A DNA stretch of 64,000 bases from Roseivivax halotolerans (GTDB lineage: Bacteria; Pseudomonadota; Alphaproteobacteria; Rhodobacterales; Rhodobacteraceae): NCBI RefSeq assembly GCF_900115815.1, contig NZ_FOXV01000004.1, positions 1 to 64,000 on the forward strand, in the 5' to 3' direction. Positions within the stretch are counted from its first letter, which is position 1; every line of letters begins with the position of its first letter. Positions 40,224 to 48,223 of this stretch are shown piece by piece. The position numbers were made by a program, and so were the translations under genes. The notes below the pieces were generated by a model that had not been told where the DNA came from, ran no database searches, and was given only the letters and a program-made list of their open reading frames with translations.

Positions 40224-40703
40224 TCAAAGCGGCAGATCGCCGGTGGACTTGATCTCTTCCATCGACAGGAGGGCGGTGACGTTGTGCACCTTCACCTCCG
40301 AGATCAGCGCCTGGTAGAAGGCATCATAGGCCCGGGCATTCTTCACACGCACTTTCAGGATATAGTCGATATCCCCGGCCAGCCGGTGTGCCTCCTGCAC
40401 CTCGGGCCGTTCCTTCAGGGCTTTCAGGAATCTCCGCTGCCATTCGGCCTCATGCTCGGACGTGCGGATCAGAACGAAGAAACAGGCCTCGAAGCCGAGC
40501 GCCTCGGCATCGAGCACAACCGTCTGCCGCCCGATGATGCCCGCCTCGCGCATCTTGCGGATCCGGTTCCAGACCGGCGTCTTCGAGGAGCCCACGTTCT
40601 TCGCGATATCATCGAGCGACTGGCTGGCATCGCGTTGCAGCTCGAAGAGGATTTTCCGGTCGGTCTCATCGATGCGGACCTCTGTTCCGTCTTTCTCCGT
40701 CAT
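40224..40703 (-). CDS. Lrp/AsnC family transcriptional regulator
   Basis: A 159-residue regulator: an N-terminal winged helix-turn-helix (IDETDRKILFELQRDASQSLDDIAKNVG... KTPVWNRIRKM) and a C-terminal RAM/AsnC ligand-binding domain (residues about 70-155, VQEAHRLAGDIDYILKVRVK). Lrp-family proteins bind DNA as dimers to octamers and respond to amino acids. It is divergent from the cysG-cysI-cysH operon across 128 bp that include a palindrome at 40742-40755, so a role in regulating sulfur/cysteine metabolism is likely; the ligand is not known. Confidence 0.94.
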   Translation of the reverse strand: MTEKDGTEVRIDETDRKILFELQRDASQSLDDIAKNVGSSKTPVWNRIRKMREAGIIGRQTVVLDAEALGFEACFFVLIRTSEHEAEWQRRFLKALKERPEVQEAHRLAGDIDYILKVRVKNARAYDAFYQALISEVKVHNVTALLSMEEIKSTGDLPL

Positions 40704-40741
40704 GCCGAATATCCCGTTCCCGATCTGCTTCCCTTTAGAAC

Positions 40742-40755
40742 AAACATCCTTGTTT
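40742..40755. promoter_or_regulatory. Candidate Lrp-type operator
   Basis: A small palindrome AAACA-N4-TGTTT sits between the divergent Lrp-family gene and cysG, 77 nt before the cysG ATG. Its size and position fit an Lrp/AsnC dimer site, but it is short and could be chance. Confidence 0.35.
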
Positions 40756-40831
40756 TCGCAACGCCCTAGCCCGAATACGGGACAAAATTCTATATCTCCT
40801 GCCAAGAGACCCGATCCCGAGGGAGCGAGAG

Positions 40832-42226
40832 ATGCAGCATTTTCCGATCTTCGTGGCGCTGGCCGGTCGCCGTGTCGTCGTCTCCGGTGGTGGTGACGCC
40901 GCGCTGGCGAAACTGCGGCTTCTGATGAAGACCGAGGCACATCTGACGGTCTTCTCGCCCACCCCCGCACCCGAGATCGAGGCTTGGGCCGATGAAGGCC
41001 GCCTCGCGCTTCGCCGCCGCGCGATGGAGCCGGGAGATGCACTTTGCGCCGCGCTCTTCTACGGCGCCGACGAGGACGATGCCGAGGATGCCCGTACCGC
41101 CGCCATCGCGCGCGCCGACGGGGCGCTCGTCAATATCGTGGACAATCTCGAAGGCAGCCAGTTCATCACGCCGGCCATCGTCGACCGCGACCCCGTCACC
41201 GTCGCCATTGGCACCGAAGGCGCAGCGCCGGTCCTGGCACGCGCCATCAAGCGCGATCTCGAAGAACGGCTGCCGGTCACGCTCGGCCCGCTGGCACGGA
41301 TCGGCAAGGCGTTCCGCAAGATGGCCGATGCCCTGCCGATGGGCCGGAAGCGCCGCGATTTCTGGGCGGATTACTATTTCGACCACGGCCCCCGCGCCTA
41401 CGAGGCCCAAGGTGCGAACGGCGCGCAAGCCGCGCTCGAGGGGCTTCTCGAACGTCACCTGAACGCCGAGGACCGGCCCGGACACGTGCATTTCGTCGGC
41501 GCAGGTCCGGGCGATCCCGAACTGCTGACGCTGAAGGCGCGCCGGGCGCTCGATGAAGCGGATGTCGTGATCTACGACCGCCTCGTAACGCCTGAGATCC
41601 TCGAGCTTTGCCGCCGCGAGGCGATGATGATCGACGTCGGCAAGGAAGCCTTCGGCCCCTCAACCCCGCAGGCCGATATAGATCGGCTCATCGTGGAGCA
41701 TGGCCGCCAGGGCGCGCAGGTCGTGCGTCTGAAATCGGGCGATCCGACCGTGTTCGGGCGGCTCGACGAAGAGATCGAGGCGCTCGATGCGGCCGGTATC
41801 GCATGGAGCATCGTTCCCGGCATCACTGCCGCCTCCGCGTCTGTCGCAGCCATCGGCCAGAGCCTGACGCGGCGCGGTCGCAACGCCTCCGTCCGCTTCC
41901 TGACCGGCCATGACATGAAGGGTTTTGCCGATCACGACTGGAAGGCGCTTGCGCGGTCGAGCGAAGTGGCCGCGATCTACATGGGCAAGCGCGCGGCTCG
42001 GTTCATCCAGGGACGCCTCTTGATGCACGGCGCGGCACCGGACACGCCGGTGACGATCATCGCCAATGCCTCGCGCCCCGATCAGCGCATCCTCGCCACC
42101 TCGCTTGCGACCTTGGCGACCGATCTCGACGAGGCCGCTCTCGACGGTCCCGCACTCACGCTCTTCGGTCTTGCGCCCCGCGCTGCCGAAGCCGCCGCAC
42201 ATCACCTCATTCAGGAGGCACTCTAA
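40832..42226 (+). CDS. cysG: Siroheme synthase (multifunctional CysG)
   Basis: CysG turns uroporphyrinogen III into siroheme, the sulfite reductase cofactor. The 464-residue protein fuses an N-terminal precorrin-2 dehydrogenase/ferrochelatase (about 1-205, with VVSGGGDAALAKLRLL) to a C-terminal SUMT methyltransferase (FVGAGPGDPELLTLKA near 225, KSGDPTVFGRLDEE near 300). The last motif differs from the usual GDPFIFGRGGEE, as in other Rhodobacterales-type enzymes I recall, so it is unlikely to be damage. A GAGGGAG ribosome site precedes ATG 40832. It leads the operon and its TAA overlaps the next ATG by one base. Confidence 0.95.
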   Translation: MQHFPIFVALAGRRVVVSGGGDAALAKLRLLMKTEAHLTVFSPTPAPEIEAWADEGRLALRRRAMEPGDALCAALFYGADEDDAEDARTAAIARADGALVNIVDNLEGSQFITPAIVDRDPVTVAIGTEGAAPVLARAIKRDLEERLPVTLGPLARIGKAFRKMADALPMGRKRRDFWADYYFDHGPRAYEAQGANGAQAALEGLLERHLNAEDRPGHVHFVGAGPGDPELLTLKARRALDEADVVIYDRLVTPEILELCRREAMMIDVGKEAFGPSTPQADIDRLIVEHGRQGAQVVRLKSGDPTVFGRLDEEIEALDAAGIAWSIVPGITAASASVAAIGQSLTRRGRNASVRFLTGHDMKGFADHDWKALARSSEVAAIYMGKRAARFIQGRLLMHGAAPDTPVTIIANASRPDQRILATSLATLATDLDEAALDGPALTLFGLAPRAAEAAAHHLIQEAL

Positions 42227-42540
42227 TGCCCCGCCCTTTCACCCCCAAGGTCGTCACCGCCAACGCGCTTCTCGAAGGCGATGTCGTCTATCTGCGCGAA
42301 GATGACGGCTGGACCCGGGAGCTTGCGGACGCCGACGTTCTGACCGACGAGGCGCATGCCCAGGTGCGCCTTCTCGATGCGGAGCGCCGGCCGGGCGAGG
42401 TCGTCGGCGTGTATCTCGCCGATGTCGCACCCACGGAAGCAGGCCCGGAGCCGACGCATTTACGCGAGGACTTCCGCCGCACGGGGCCGTCCAATTATTT
42501 CCACGGCAAGCAGGCCGAGCGCCAGGGCTCTGAAGTTTAA
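42226..42540 (+). CDS. DUF2849 family protein
   Basis: A 104-residue small protein of the DUF2849 family, regularly found between cysG and the sulfite reductase gene in alphaproteobacteria. It is predicted to be beta-rich with no cysteine and no metal motif (FTPKVVTANALLEGDVVYL...). Its ATG shares one base with the cysG stop (TAATG). The constant position suggests a helper role in sulfite reduction or siroheme delivery, but no function is established. Confidence 0.9.
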   Translation: MPRPFTPKVVTANALLEGDVVYLREDDGWTRELADADVLTDEAHAQVRLLDAERRPGEVVGVYLADVAPTEAGPEPTHLREDFRRTGPSNYFHGKQAERQGSEV

Positions 42541-42574
42541 ACGACTTTCAGAGCCGACGCAGAGGAGACCAGAG

Positions 42575-44248
42575 ATGTACACGTATTCCGAGTTCGACGC
42601 CGCCTATGTCGCCAAGCGCAATGCCGAGTTCCGCGCGCAGGTCGAACGCCGCATCGACGGCAGCCTGACCGAGGACGAGTTCAAGCCGCTGCGCCTGATG
42701 AACGGGCTCTACCTTCAGCTGCACGCCTACATGCTGCGCGTTGCCGTCCCTTATGGCACGCTGAATGCGCGCCAGATGCGGCAGCTCGCCATGATCGCGG
42801 AGCGCTGGGACAAGGGCTACGGCCATTTCACCACGCGTCAGAACATCCAGTTCAACTGGCCCGAGCTGCGCGACGTGCCGGACATCCTCGATGCGCTGGC
42901 CGAGGTCGAGATGCACGCCATCCAGACCTCAGGCAATACGATCCGGAACGTGACCGCCGACCATTTCGCCGGTGCCGCTGCGGACGAGATCGCCGATCCG
43001 CGTCCCGTGGCCGAGCTCATCCGGCAATGGTCGACCGACCATCCCGAATTCCAGTTTCTGCCGCGCAAGTTCAAGATCGCGGTCACGGGCTCCCCGAACG
43101 ACCGCGCCGTGACGGCGGCGCATGATATCGGCCTTCGCATCGTCGAACGCGGCAGCGAGATCGGCTATCAGGTGCTCGTCGGCGGCGGTCTCGGCCGGAC
43201 GCCGATGATCGGCAAGGTCATTGCCGAGTTCCTCCGCGAGGAGGATCTCTTGCCCTATCTCGAAGCCATCGTGTCCGTCTGGAACCTGCTTGGCCGGCGA
43301 GACAACAAGTACAAGTCGCGCATCAAGATCACCGTGCACGAACACGGGATCGAGGAAATCCGCGCGCTGGTCGACGACCGCTTTGCCGAATTGCGCCCGG
43401 CCTTCACCGGCATCGATCAAGAGATGCTCGCGACGATCCGCGCCGAATTTGCCGCGCCTGTCTTCCGCGATGCGCCGCTAGACGCCTTTGACGCGGCTTA
43501 CGACAAAGATCCGGCCTTCCGGTCCTGGGTCGACACCAACCTGACCGATCACCGCGCGCCCGGTTACGCGATCGCCGAGATCAGCCTCAAGGCACATGGG
43601 GCCACGCCCGGCGATGCGACGGCGGAGCAGATGCGCGTCATGGCGGACCTCGCCGAGCGCTACGGCCATGACGAGCTTCGCGTCAGCCACGAGCAGAACA
43701 TCGTGCTGCCGCATGTTCACAAGTCCGACCTGCCCGCGCTCCATGCGGAGCTTCAGCGGCACGGGCTTGCCACTGCGAATATCGGCCGGATCAGCGACAT
43801 CATCGCCTGCCCCGGCATGGATTATTGCGCGCTGGCGACCGCGCGCTCCATTCCCATCGCGCAGGAGATCGCAACGCGCTTCGACGAGCTGAAGATCGAG
43901 AACGAGATCGGCGATCTCAAGATCAAGATCTCGGGCTGCATCAATGCCTGCGGGCACCACCATGTCGGGCATATCGGCATTCTCGGCCTCGATCGCGCGG
44001 GCGTGGAGAATTACCAGATCACGCTCGGCGGCGATCACACCGAGGCGGCGAGGGTCGGGCAGCGCACCGGCCCAGGCTTCTCGGCGGAGGAGATCGTGCC
44101 CGCGGTGGAACGCATCGTCGATGCATACCTGATCCTGCGCGACAGCGCCGACGAGCGCTTCATCGACACCTTCGCGCGGGTCGGCATGGACCCGTTCAAG
44201 ACCGCCCTTTACGAGCCGGAGAAAGAGGTCCGTGCCGATGCCGCGTGA
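42575..44248 (+). CDS. cysI: Assimilatory nitrite/sulfite reductase, siroheme [4Fe-4S] hemoprotein
   Basis: This 557-residue enzyme reduces sulfite to sulfide (or nitrite to ammonia) with six electrons. The [4Fe-4S]-siroheme ligands are all visible: C412 and C418 in CPGMDYC and C455 and C459 in GCINACG. The two ferredoxin-like halves (NIR_SIR_ferr) precede the C-terminal 4Fe-4S half. Genomic context with cysH, cysG, DUF934 and a ferredoxin-NADP reductase argues for sulfite as substrate. ATG 42575 has AGGAGA upstream. It ends inside the start of cysH. Confidence 0.94.
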   Translation: MYTYSEFDAAYVAKRNAEFRAQVERRIDGSLTEDEFKPLRLMNGLYLQLHAYMLRVAVPYGTLNARQMRQLAMIAERWDKGYGHFTTRQNIQFNWPELRDVPDILDALAEVEMHAIQTSGNTIRNVTADHFAGAAADEIADPRPVAELIRQWSTDHPEFQFLPRKFKIAVTGSPNDRAVTAAHDIGLRIVERGSEIGYQVLVGGGLGRTPMIGKVIAEFLREEDLLPYLEAIVSVWNLLGRRDNKYKSRIKITVHEHGIEEIRALVDDRFAELRPAFTGIDQEMLATIRAEFAAPVFRDAPLDAFDAAYDKDPAFRSWVDTNLTDHRAPGYAIAEISLKAHGATPGDATAEQMRVMADLAERYGHDELRVSHEQNIVLPHVHKSDLPALHAELQRHGLATANIGRISDIIACPGMDYCALATARSIPIAQEIATRFDELKIENEIGDLKIKISGCINACGHHHVGHIGILGLDRAGVENYQITLGGDHTEAARVGQRTGPGFSAEEIVPAVERIVDAYLILRDSADERFIDTFARVGMDPFKTALYEPEKEVRADAA

Positions 44249-45029
44249 TACTCAGGCACAGCGCCAAGAGGTCGGGCAGGACGATGTGGGCACTGCGGAT
44301 CTGAGCGGTCTGCGCGCCCGCGTCGCCGCGCTCAACGCCCGCTATCGCCATCACGGCGCGACCGCCGTCCTGCGCGGCGCGCTCGGGGATCCCGAGGCGG
44401 GGCGCATCGCGATGGTCTCGAGCTTTGGCGCGGAATCCGTGGCGCTTCTGCATCTTGTGGCGATGGTGGATCGCGCGACCCCGGTTCTCTTCATCGACAC
44501 GCGGCTCCTCTTTGCCGAAACGCTGGTCTACCAGCAGGAGGTCGCCGAACGCCTCGGGTTGCGCGATGTCCGCATCTTGAAAACGGACCGCGAGACGCTG
44601 GACGCGCGCGATCCTTACGGGGCGCTCAAGCATTCCGATCCCGATGCGTGCTGCGCGCTGCGAAAGACCGTTCCCTTGGAAGAGGCCCTTTCCGGCTTCG
44701 ACGGCTGGATCACCGGGCGCAAGCGCTACCAATCGGATGGCCGCGCCGCGCTCGACTTCTTCGAACTGGAAGAGGCGACCGGACGGATCAAGGTCAACCC
44801 GCTCGCGCATTGGTCGCGCGAGGACGTGCAGGCCTACATGGACGAGAACCGCCTGCCCCGGCATCCGCTGGTGCGCGAAGGCTACCCGTCCATCGGCTGT
44901 GCCCCCTGCACCAGCCGCGTGGCCCCGGGCGAGGATCCGCGCGCCGGGCGGTGGCGCGGGCAGAACAAGGACGAATGCGGCATCCATTTCGTGGATGGAA
45001 AGGCCGTCAGACAAGGAGCATCCACATGA
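44238..45029 (+). CDS. cysH: Phosphoadenylyl/adenylyl-sulfate reductase (APS-type)
   Basis: CysH reduces activated sulfate to sulfite. The 263-residue protein has the PAPS-reductase ATP-pyrophosphatase-like fold with SSFGAESVALL near residue 60 and two cysteine pairs, C138-C139 and C221/C224 (GCAPC), that bind a [4Fe-4S] cluster. Those extra cysteines mark the APS-reductase type that uses adenylyl sulfate. ATG 44238 overlaps the end of cysI by 11 bp; a GTG six bases earlier is possible. Its stop overlaps the DUF934 start (ATGA). Confidence 0.93.
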   Translation: MPRDTQAQRQEVGQDDVGTADLSGLRARVAALNARYRHHGATAVLRGALGDPEAGRIAMVSSFGAESVALLHLVAMVDRATPVLFIDTRLLFAETLVYQQEVAERLGLRDVRILKTDRETLDARDPYGALKHSDPDACCALRKTVPLEEALSGFDGWITGRKRYQSDGRAALDFFELEEATGRIKVNPLAHWSREDVQAYMDENRLPRHPLVREGYPSIGCAPCTSRVAPGEDPRAGRWRGQNKDECGIHFVDGKAVRQGAST

Positions 45030-45397
45030 GTGTGATCGTGACCGATACCGGCTTTGGCAGCGACGACTGGCGGGGCGAGGCGCTGGAACTCGCCTCCGAC
45101 ACGGCGCCCGAGACGCTGAGTGAAGCAGCAAAGGGTCAGGACATGATCGTCATCGACTTTCCGAGCGTCGCCGACGGGCGCGGCTTCACCCTCGCGCGGC
45201 TGTTGCGGGTGCGCGGCTATACAGGGCGCCTCCGCGCGCGCGGCCACGTGATCGCGGACCAATACGCGATGGCGCGGCGTGCGGGCTTCGACGAGGTGGA
45301 AATCGACGACGCGCTTGCCGCCCGCCAGCCCGAAGACCAGTGGCTCTTTCGTGCAGATTGGCGCGCGGGCGACTACCAAGCGCGCCTGCGCGGCTGA
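45026..45397 (+). CDS. DUF934 family protein
   Basis: A 123-residue protein of the DUF934 family, almost always encoded beside cysH/cysI. It starts in an ATGA overlap with cysH. The sequence contains DFPSVADGRGFTLARLLR and a late EDQWLFRADWRAGDY; no cofactor ligands are evident. DUF934 is suspected to assist sulfite reductase but has no firmly assigned activity. Its coupling to cysH is the strongest evidence that it belongs in sulfate assimilation. Confidence 0.9.
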   Translation: MSVIVTDTGFGSDDWRGEALELASDTAPETLSEAAKGQDMIVIDFPSVADGRGFTLARLLRVRGYTGRLRARGHVIADQYAMARRAGFDEVEIDDALAARQPEDQWLFRADWRAGDYQARLRG

Positions 45398-45489
45398 CAA
45401 ACGCCACTTCACAGGACAAAACGCCCCCTTTTCGCGCGGGGCCCAAGCGATTATCCGAGAGGCGCGGGCGGACAAGCCTGCGAGACCAC

Positions 45490-46344
45490 ATGACAGAGCA
45501 TAGCCCCGTGACCCAGACCGACGCCAAGCCCGTGAAGACGATGGCCATGCCCGACGCCCAGACGGTGACAGAGGTCACGCACTGGACAGACCGGCTCTTC
45601 TCCTTCCGCGTGACGCGCCCTGCCAGCCTGCGCTTTCGCTCGGGCGAGTTCGTGATGATCGGGCTCATGGGCGATCCCGACCCCAAGACCGGAAAGCAGA
45701 AGCCGCTGTTGCGCGCCTATTCCATCGCCTCGCCGTCCTGGGACGAAGAGCTTGAGTTCTACTCGATCAAGGTGCCGGACGGCCCGCTGACATCGCGGCT
45801 CCAGCATATCCAGCCGGGCGACGAGATCATCCTGCGGCCCAAACCCGTCGGAACGCTGGTCCATGACGCCCTTCTTCCCGGCAAGCGGATCTGGTTCTTC
45901 GCGACAGGCACCGGGTTTGCGCCCTTCGCCTCGCTTCTGCGCGATCCGCAGACCTTCGAGGATTACGACGAGGTCATCATAACCCATACCTGCCGCGAAG
46001 TCGGCGAGTTGGAATATGGCCGCAAGCTGATCGAGGACATTCGCCAGGATGAGCTTCTGAACGAGCTCATCGGTGCTGAGAACCTCGCGAAGCTGCGCTA
46101 TTATCCCACGACCACTCGTGAAGAGAGCCCGAAGATGGGCCGCATCACCGATCTCATGCGCTCGGGCGAGGTGTACCGCGATCTCGGTGTCGAACCGATC
46201 AGCCCCGAGCACGATCGTGCGATGGTCTGCGGCAACCTCGCGTTCAACCTCGAGATCAAGGAACTTCTGGAAAGCTACGGGCTTGAGGAAGGCGCGAATT
46301 CCGACCCCAAGCATTACGTGGTCGAAAAGGCGTTCCTCGACTGA
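45490..46344 (+). CDS. fpr: Ferredoxin--NADP+ reductase
   Basis: A 284-residue FAD enzyme that passes electrons between NADPH and ferredoxin or flavodoxin. The FAD-binding RAYSIASP motif near residue 75 (R..YS) and the NADP-binding GTGFAPFASL near 140 are intact, and the C-terminal VVEKAFLD end is typical of the plant-type bacterial Fpr subfamily. It is 92 bp after DUF934, on the same strand, which fits supply of electrons to sulfite reductase, though Fpr also serves many other routes. ATG 45490 is supported by frame; its ribosome site is weak. Confidence 0.94.
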   Translation: MTEHSPVTQTDAKPVKTMAMPDAQTVTEVTHWTDRLFSFRVTRPASLRFRSGEFVMIGLMGDPDPKTGKQKPLLRAYSIASPSWDEELEFYSIKVPDGPLTSRLQHIQPGDEIILRPKPVGTLVHDALLPGKRIWFFATGTGFAPFASLLRDPQTFEDYDEVIITHTCREVGELEYGRKLIEDIRQDELLNELIGAENLAKLRYYPTTTREESPKMGRITDLMRSGEVYRDLGVEPISPEHDRAMVCGNLAFNLEIKELLESYGLEEGANSDPKHYVVEKAFLD

Positions 46345-46416
46345 AGGCACAAGCTGCCGAAAGGCCGGAAAACCACAGGAACTGCCCGGCGCAGTACCGT
46401 TTCCCGCTTGAAAGCG

Positions 46417-46445
46417 CAGGGGCGCATGGTTAGCTTGCGCCCCTG
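46417..46445 (+). promoter_or_regulatory. Strong hairpin in the infC leader
   Basis: A perfect 10-bp stem (46417-46426 with 46436-46445) with a nine-base loop lies 28 nt before the infC AUA start and 15 nt before its Shine-Dalgarno. TGTTTTG follows eight bases later, so it may also serve as a leaky terminator for fpr. Confidence 0.6.
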
Positions 46446-46473
46446 ACTGACCTGTTTTGAAAGGACGAAAACC

Positions 46474-47016
46474 ATAGCCCGCAGACCCCACAACGCGCCG
46501 CCCACACGTGAAACCGGTCCCCGAGTCAATGACCGCATCAGGGTAGCAGAAATCCGGCTCATCGGAGCCGAAGGCGAGAACATCGGCGTCGTCACCCCCG
46601 AACGGGGACGCGAACTGGCCGAAGAGGCCGGTCTTGACCTCGTGGAGATCTCGCCGAACGCAAATCCGCCGGTCTGCAAGATCATGGATTTCGGCAAGTA
46701 CAAGTACGAACAGCAGAAGCGCGAAGCCGAAGCGCGCAAGAAGCAGAAGACCATCGAGGTCAAGGAAGTGAAGTTCCGTCCGAATACGGACGTTCACGAC
46801 TACGAAGTGAAGATGAAGAACGTCTTCAAGTTCCTCGAGAAGGGCGACAAGGTGAAAGTCACCCTCCGCTTCCGCGGACGCGAGATGGCACACCAGAATC
46901 TCGGCCGCGAACTCCTGGAGCGCGTCGCGGACGACGTGAAGGAAGTCGGCAAGGTCGAGAACATGCCGAAGATGGAAGGCCGCCAGATGATCATGATGAT
47001 CGGTCCGGTGAAATAA
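46474..47016 (+). CDS. infC: Translation initiation factor IF-3, with AUA start codon
   Basis: IF-3 binds the 30S subunit and rejects wrong start codons and initiator tRNAs. The 180-residue reading frame begins with ATA and gives (M)[21 protein letters not shown], the proper N-terminus of the family. Upstream in the same frame a stop lies at 46444-46446, and no ATG, GTG or TTG occurs before a GTG at 46642, which would delete the N-terminal domain; a Shine-Dalgarno AAGGA sits 8-9 nt before ATA. Rare starts let IF-3 limit its own synthesis in enterobacteria. rpmI and rplT do not follow; an intrinsic terminator does. Confidence 0.9.
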   Translation: MARRPHNAPPTRETGPRVNDRIRVAEIRLIGAEGENIGVVTPERGRELAEEAGLDLVEISPNANPPVCKIMDFGKYKYEQQKREAEARKKQKTIEVKEVKFRPNTDVHDYEVKMKNVFKFLEKGDKVKVTLRFRGREMAHQNLGRELLERVADDVKEVGKVENMPKMEGRQMIMMIGPVK

Positions 47017-47043
47017 GCTTCATCGCCGTTTCGAGCGAGACCG

Positions 47044-47068
47044 GGGCACCCTTGGCGGTGCCCTTTTT
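47044..47068 (+). terminator. Intrinsic terminator of infC
   Basis: A perfect 7-bp GGGCACC/GGTGCCC stem (47044-47050 with 47057-47063) with a 6-nt loop is followed by TTTTT, 28 bp after the infC stop codon. This makes infC the last gene of its transcript. Confidence 0.93.
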
Positions 47069-47115
47069 CGTGAGCCAGCCCAGGCCCGGGGCCTCTTGGT
47101 CATGCGCGATGTGAC

Positions 47116-47179
47116 CTGTCGCCGCCAACCACCCCGAAGGCCGATCGAGGCTAGTAGGGTCAGAACTGGGCGGCGACAG
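47116..47179. repeat. 11-bp perfect inverted repeat downstream of infC
   Basis: Arms CTGTCGCCGCC (47116-47126) and GGCGGCGACAG (47169-47179) are separated by 42 bp. No gene was recognised between the infC terminator and the molybdopterin-binding gene stop at 47234. Confidence 0.45.
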
Positions 47180-47233
47180 TTTCCGCCTTTTCCGGCATGT
47201 CGCAGACCGGAGATCCTGTCAGACGGACCTCGC

Positions 47234-48223
47234 TCACGCGTCGCGCGCCCGTCCGCGCGCCGCGACTTCCTTCAAGAGGCCGCCCACGCCCATGCCGGCG
47301 ATATCTTCGGGGCTGACGGGAACGCCGCAGATCAGCCGCTCCATCACCCAATCCGCGCCGTTCAGCGCCGGAGAGCGCGCGCAGCCGGGCAGACCGATCA
47401 CCGGCCTGCCGCCGAGCGTGCCGAAAAAGAGCAGGTTGCCGGGGTCGACCGGCATTCCGAAATGCGCGACCTCACCACCCGCGCGGCGGAGCGCCTCTGG
47501 CGCGGTGTCGCGGCTGTCGGAGGTGGCCGAGCCCGTCAGGATCAGGATCGCTCCGGCCTCGGATGCGGACAGCGCATCCGCCAGAGCGTCTATCTCGTGC
47601 GGGACGACATGCGGATCGGCAAGCGTGACGCCGAGACGGGTTAGCCTGTCCTCGATCGCCTTGTGACCCTTTGCCGGATTGAGGCCACTGCCCACATCCG
47701 TCTGGATGAGTTCGGCATGGTTGAGCGCGGGCGCATGAAAGCTCAAGGCGCCCGCGCCGTGACGCGCCGCCTCCTCGAGAGCCGTGCCCGGAACCGCATA
47801 GGAGATGATCTTGACCGTCGCGACCATGCCGCGCGCGTCCATCCGCTGCCATGGTGGGACGGTCGCCACGGTGATCATCGGATGCGTCGCGTTCAGCGCG
47901 TGGATTTTCGCAGCATCGATGCCCGCGAGCCCCGGACCCTTTGCGAAGATATTGGCGCGGCCCGTCGCGGCCTTGCCGATCCGGAGGCCGGTCTCGCGTT
48001 CGGGCACAATCGCTCGGGCCAGCCGTCCCGCCGCGTCGTCCTCGGTCACGTCGCCGTCCTCGAGCCGGGCGACCACGACATCGTCATGCCCGGTCTCGGC
48101 GAGGCGGTGCAGATCCTCGGGCCCCAGCGTCACGCCCTTTTTCAGCTTACCCCGATTGAGCGACACCGAATGCGCGAGGATCGCGCCCTCGGCCTCGGCA
48201 AGGGGAACGGGGCCGAATTTCAT
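47234..48223 (-). CDS. Molybdopterin-binding (MoCF/MogA-like) protein
   Basis: A 329-residue protein with a MoCF_biosynth-type domain at the C-terminal end (DSRDTAPEALRRAGGEVAHF, IGLPGCARSP near residues 255-300) and an N-terminal half (about 1-150) that is not a standard MoeA domain. It likely binds molybdopterin or molybdopterin-AMP. It overlaps the XdhC gene by ATGA and thus belongs to maturation of a molybdenum hydroxylase. No such hydroxylase subunit is encoded nearby. Confidence 0.82.
   Translation of the reverse strand: MKFGPVPLAEAEGAILAHSVSLNRGKLKKGVTLGPEDLHRLAETGHDDVVVARLEDGDVTEDDAAGRLARAIVPERETGLRIGKAATGRANIFAKGPGLAGIDAAKIHALNATHPMITVATVPPWQRMDARGMVATVKIISYAVPGTALEEAARHGAGALSFHAPALNHAELIQTDVGSGLNPAKGHKAIEDRLTRLGVTLADPHVVPHEIDALADALSASEAGAILILTGSATSDSRDTAPEALRRAGGEVAHFGMPVDPGNLLFFGTLGGRPVIGLPGCARSPALNGADWVMERLICGVPVSPEDIAGMGVGGLLKEVAARGRARDA

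Noticed and set aside
40832-42226. CysG as a defective enzyme because of GDPTVFGRLDEE
   Set aside because: The rest of the SUMT motifs are intact and the same variation is, as I recall, usual in this lineage.
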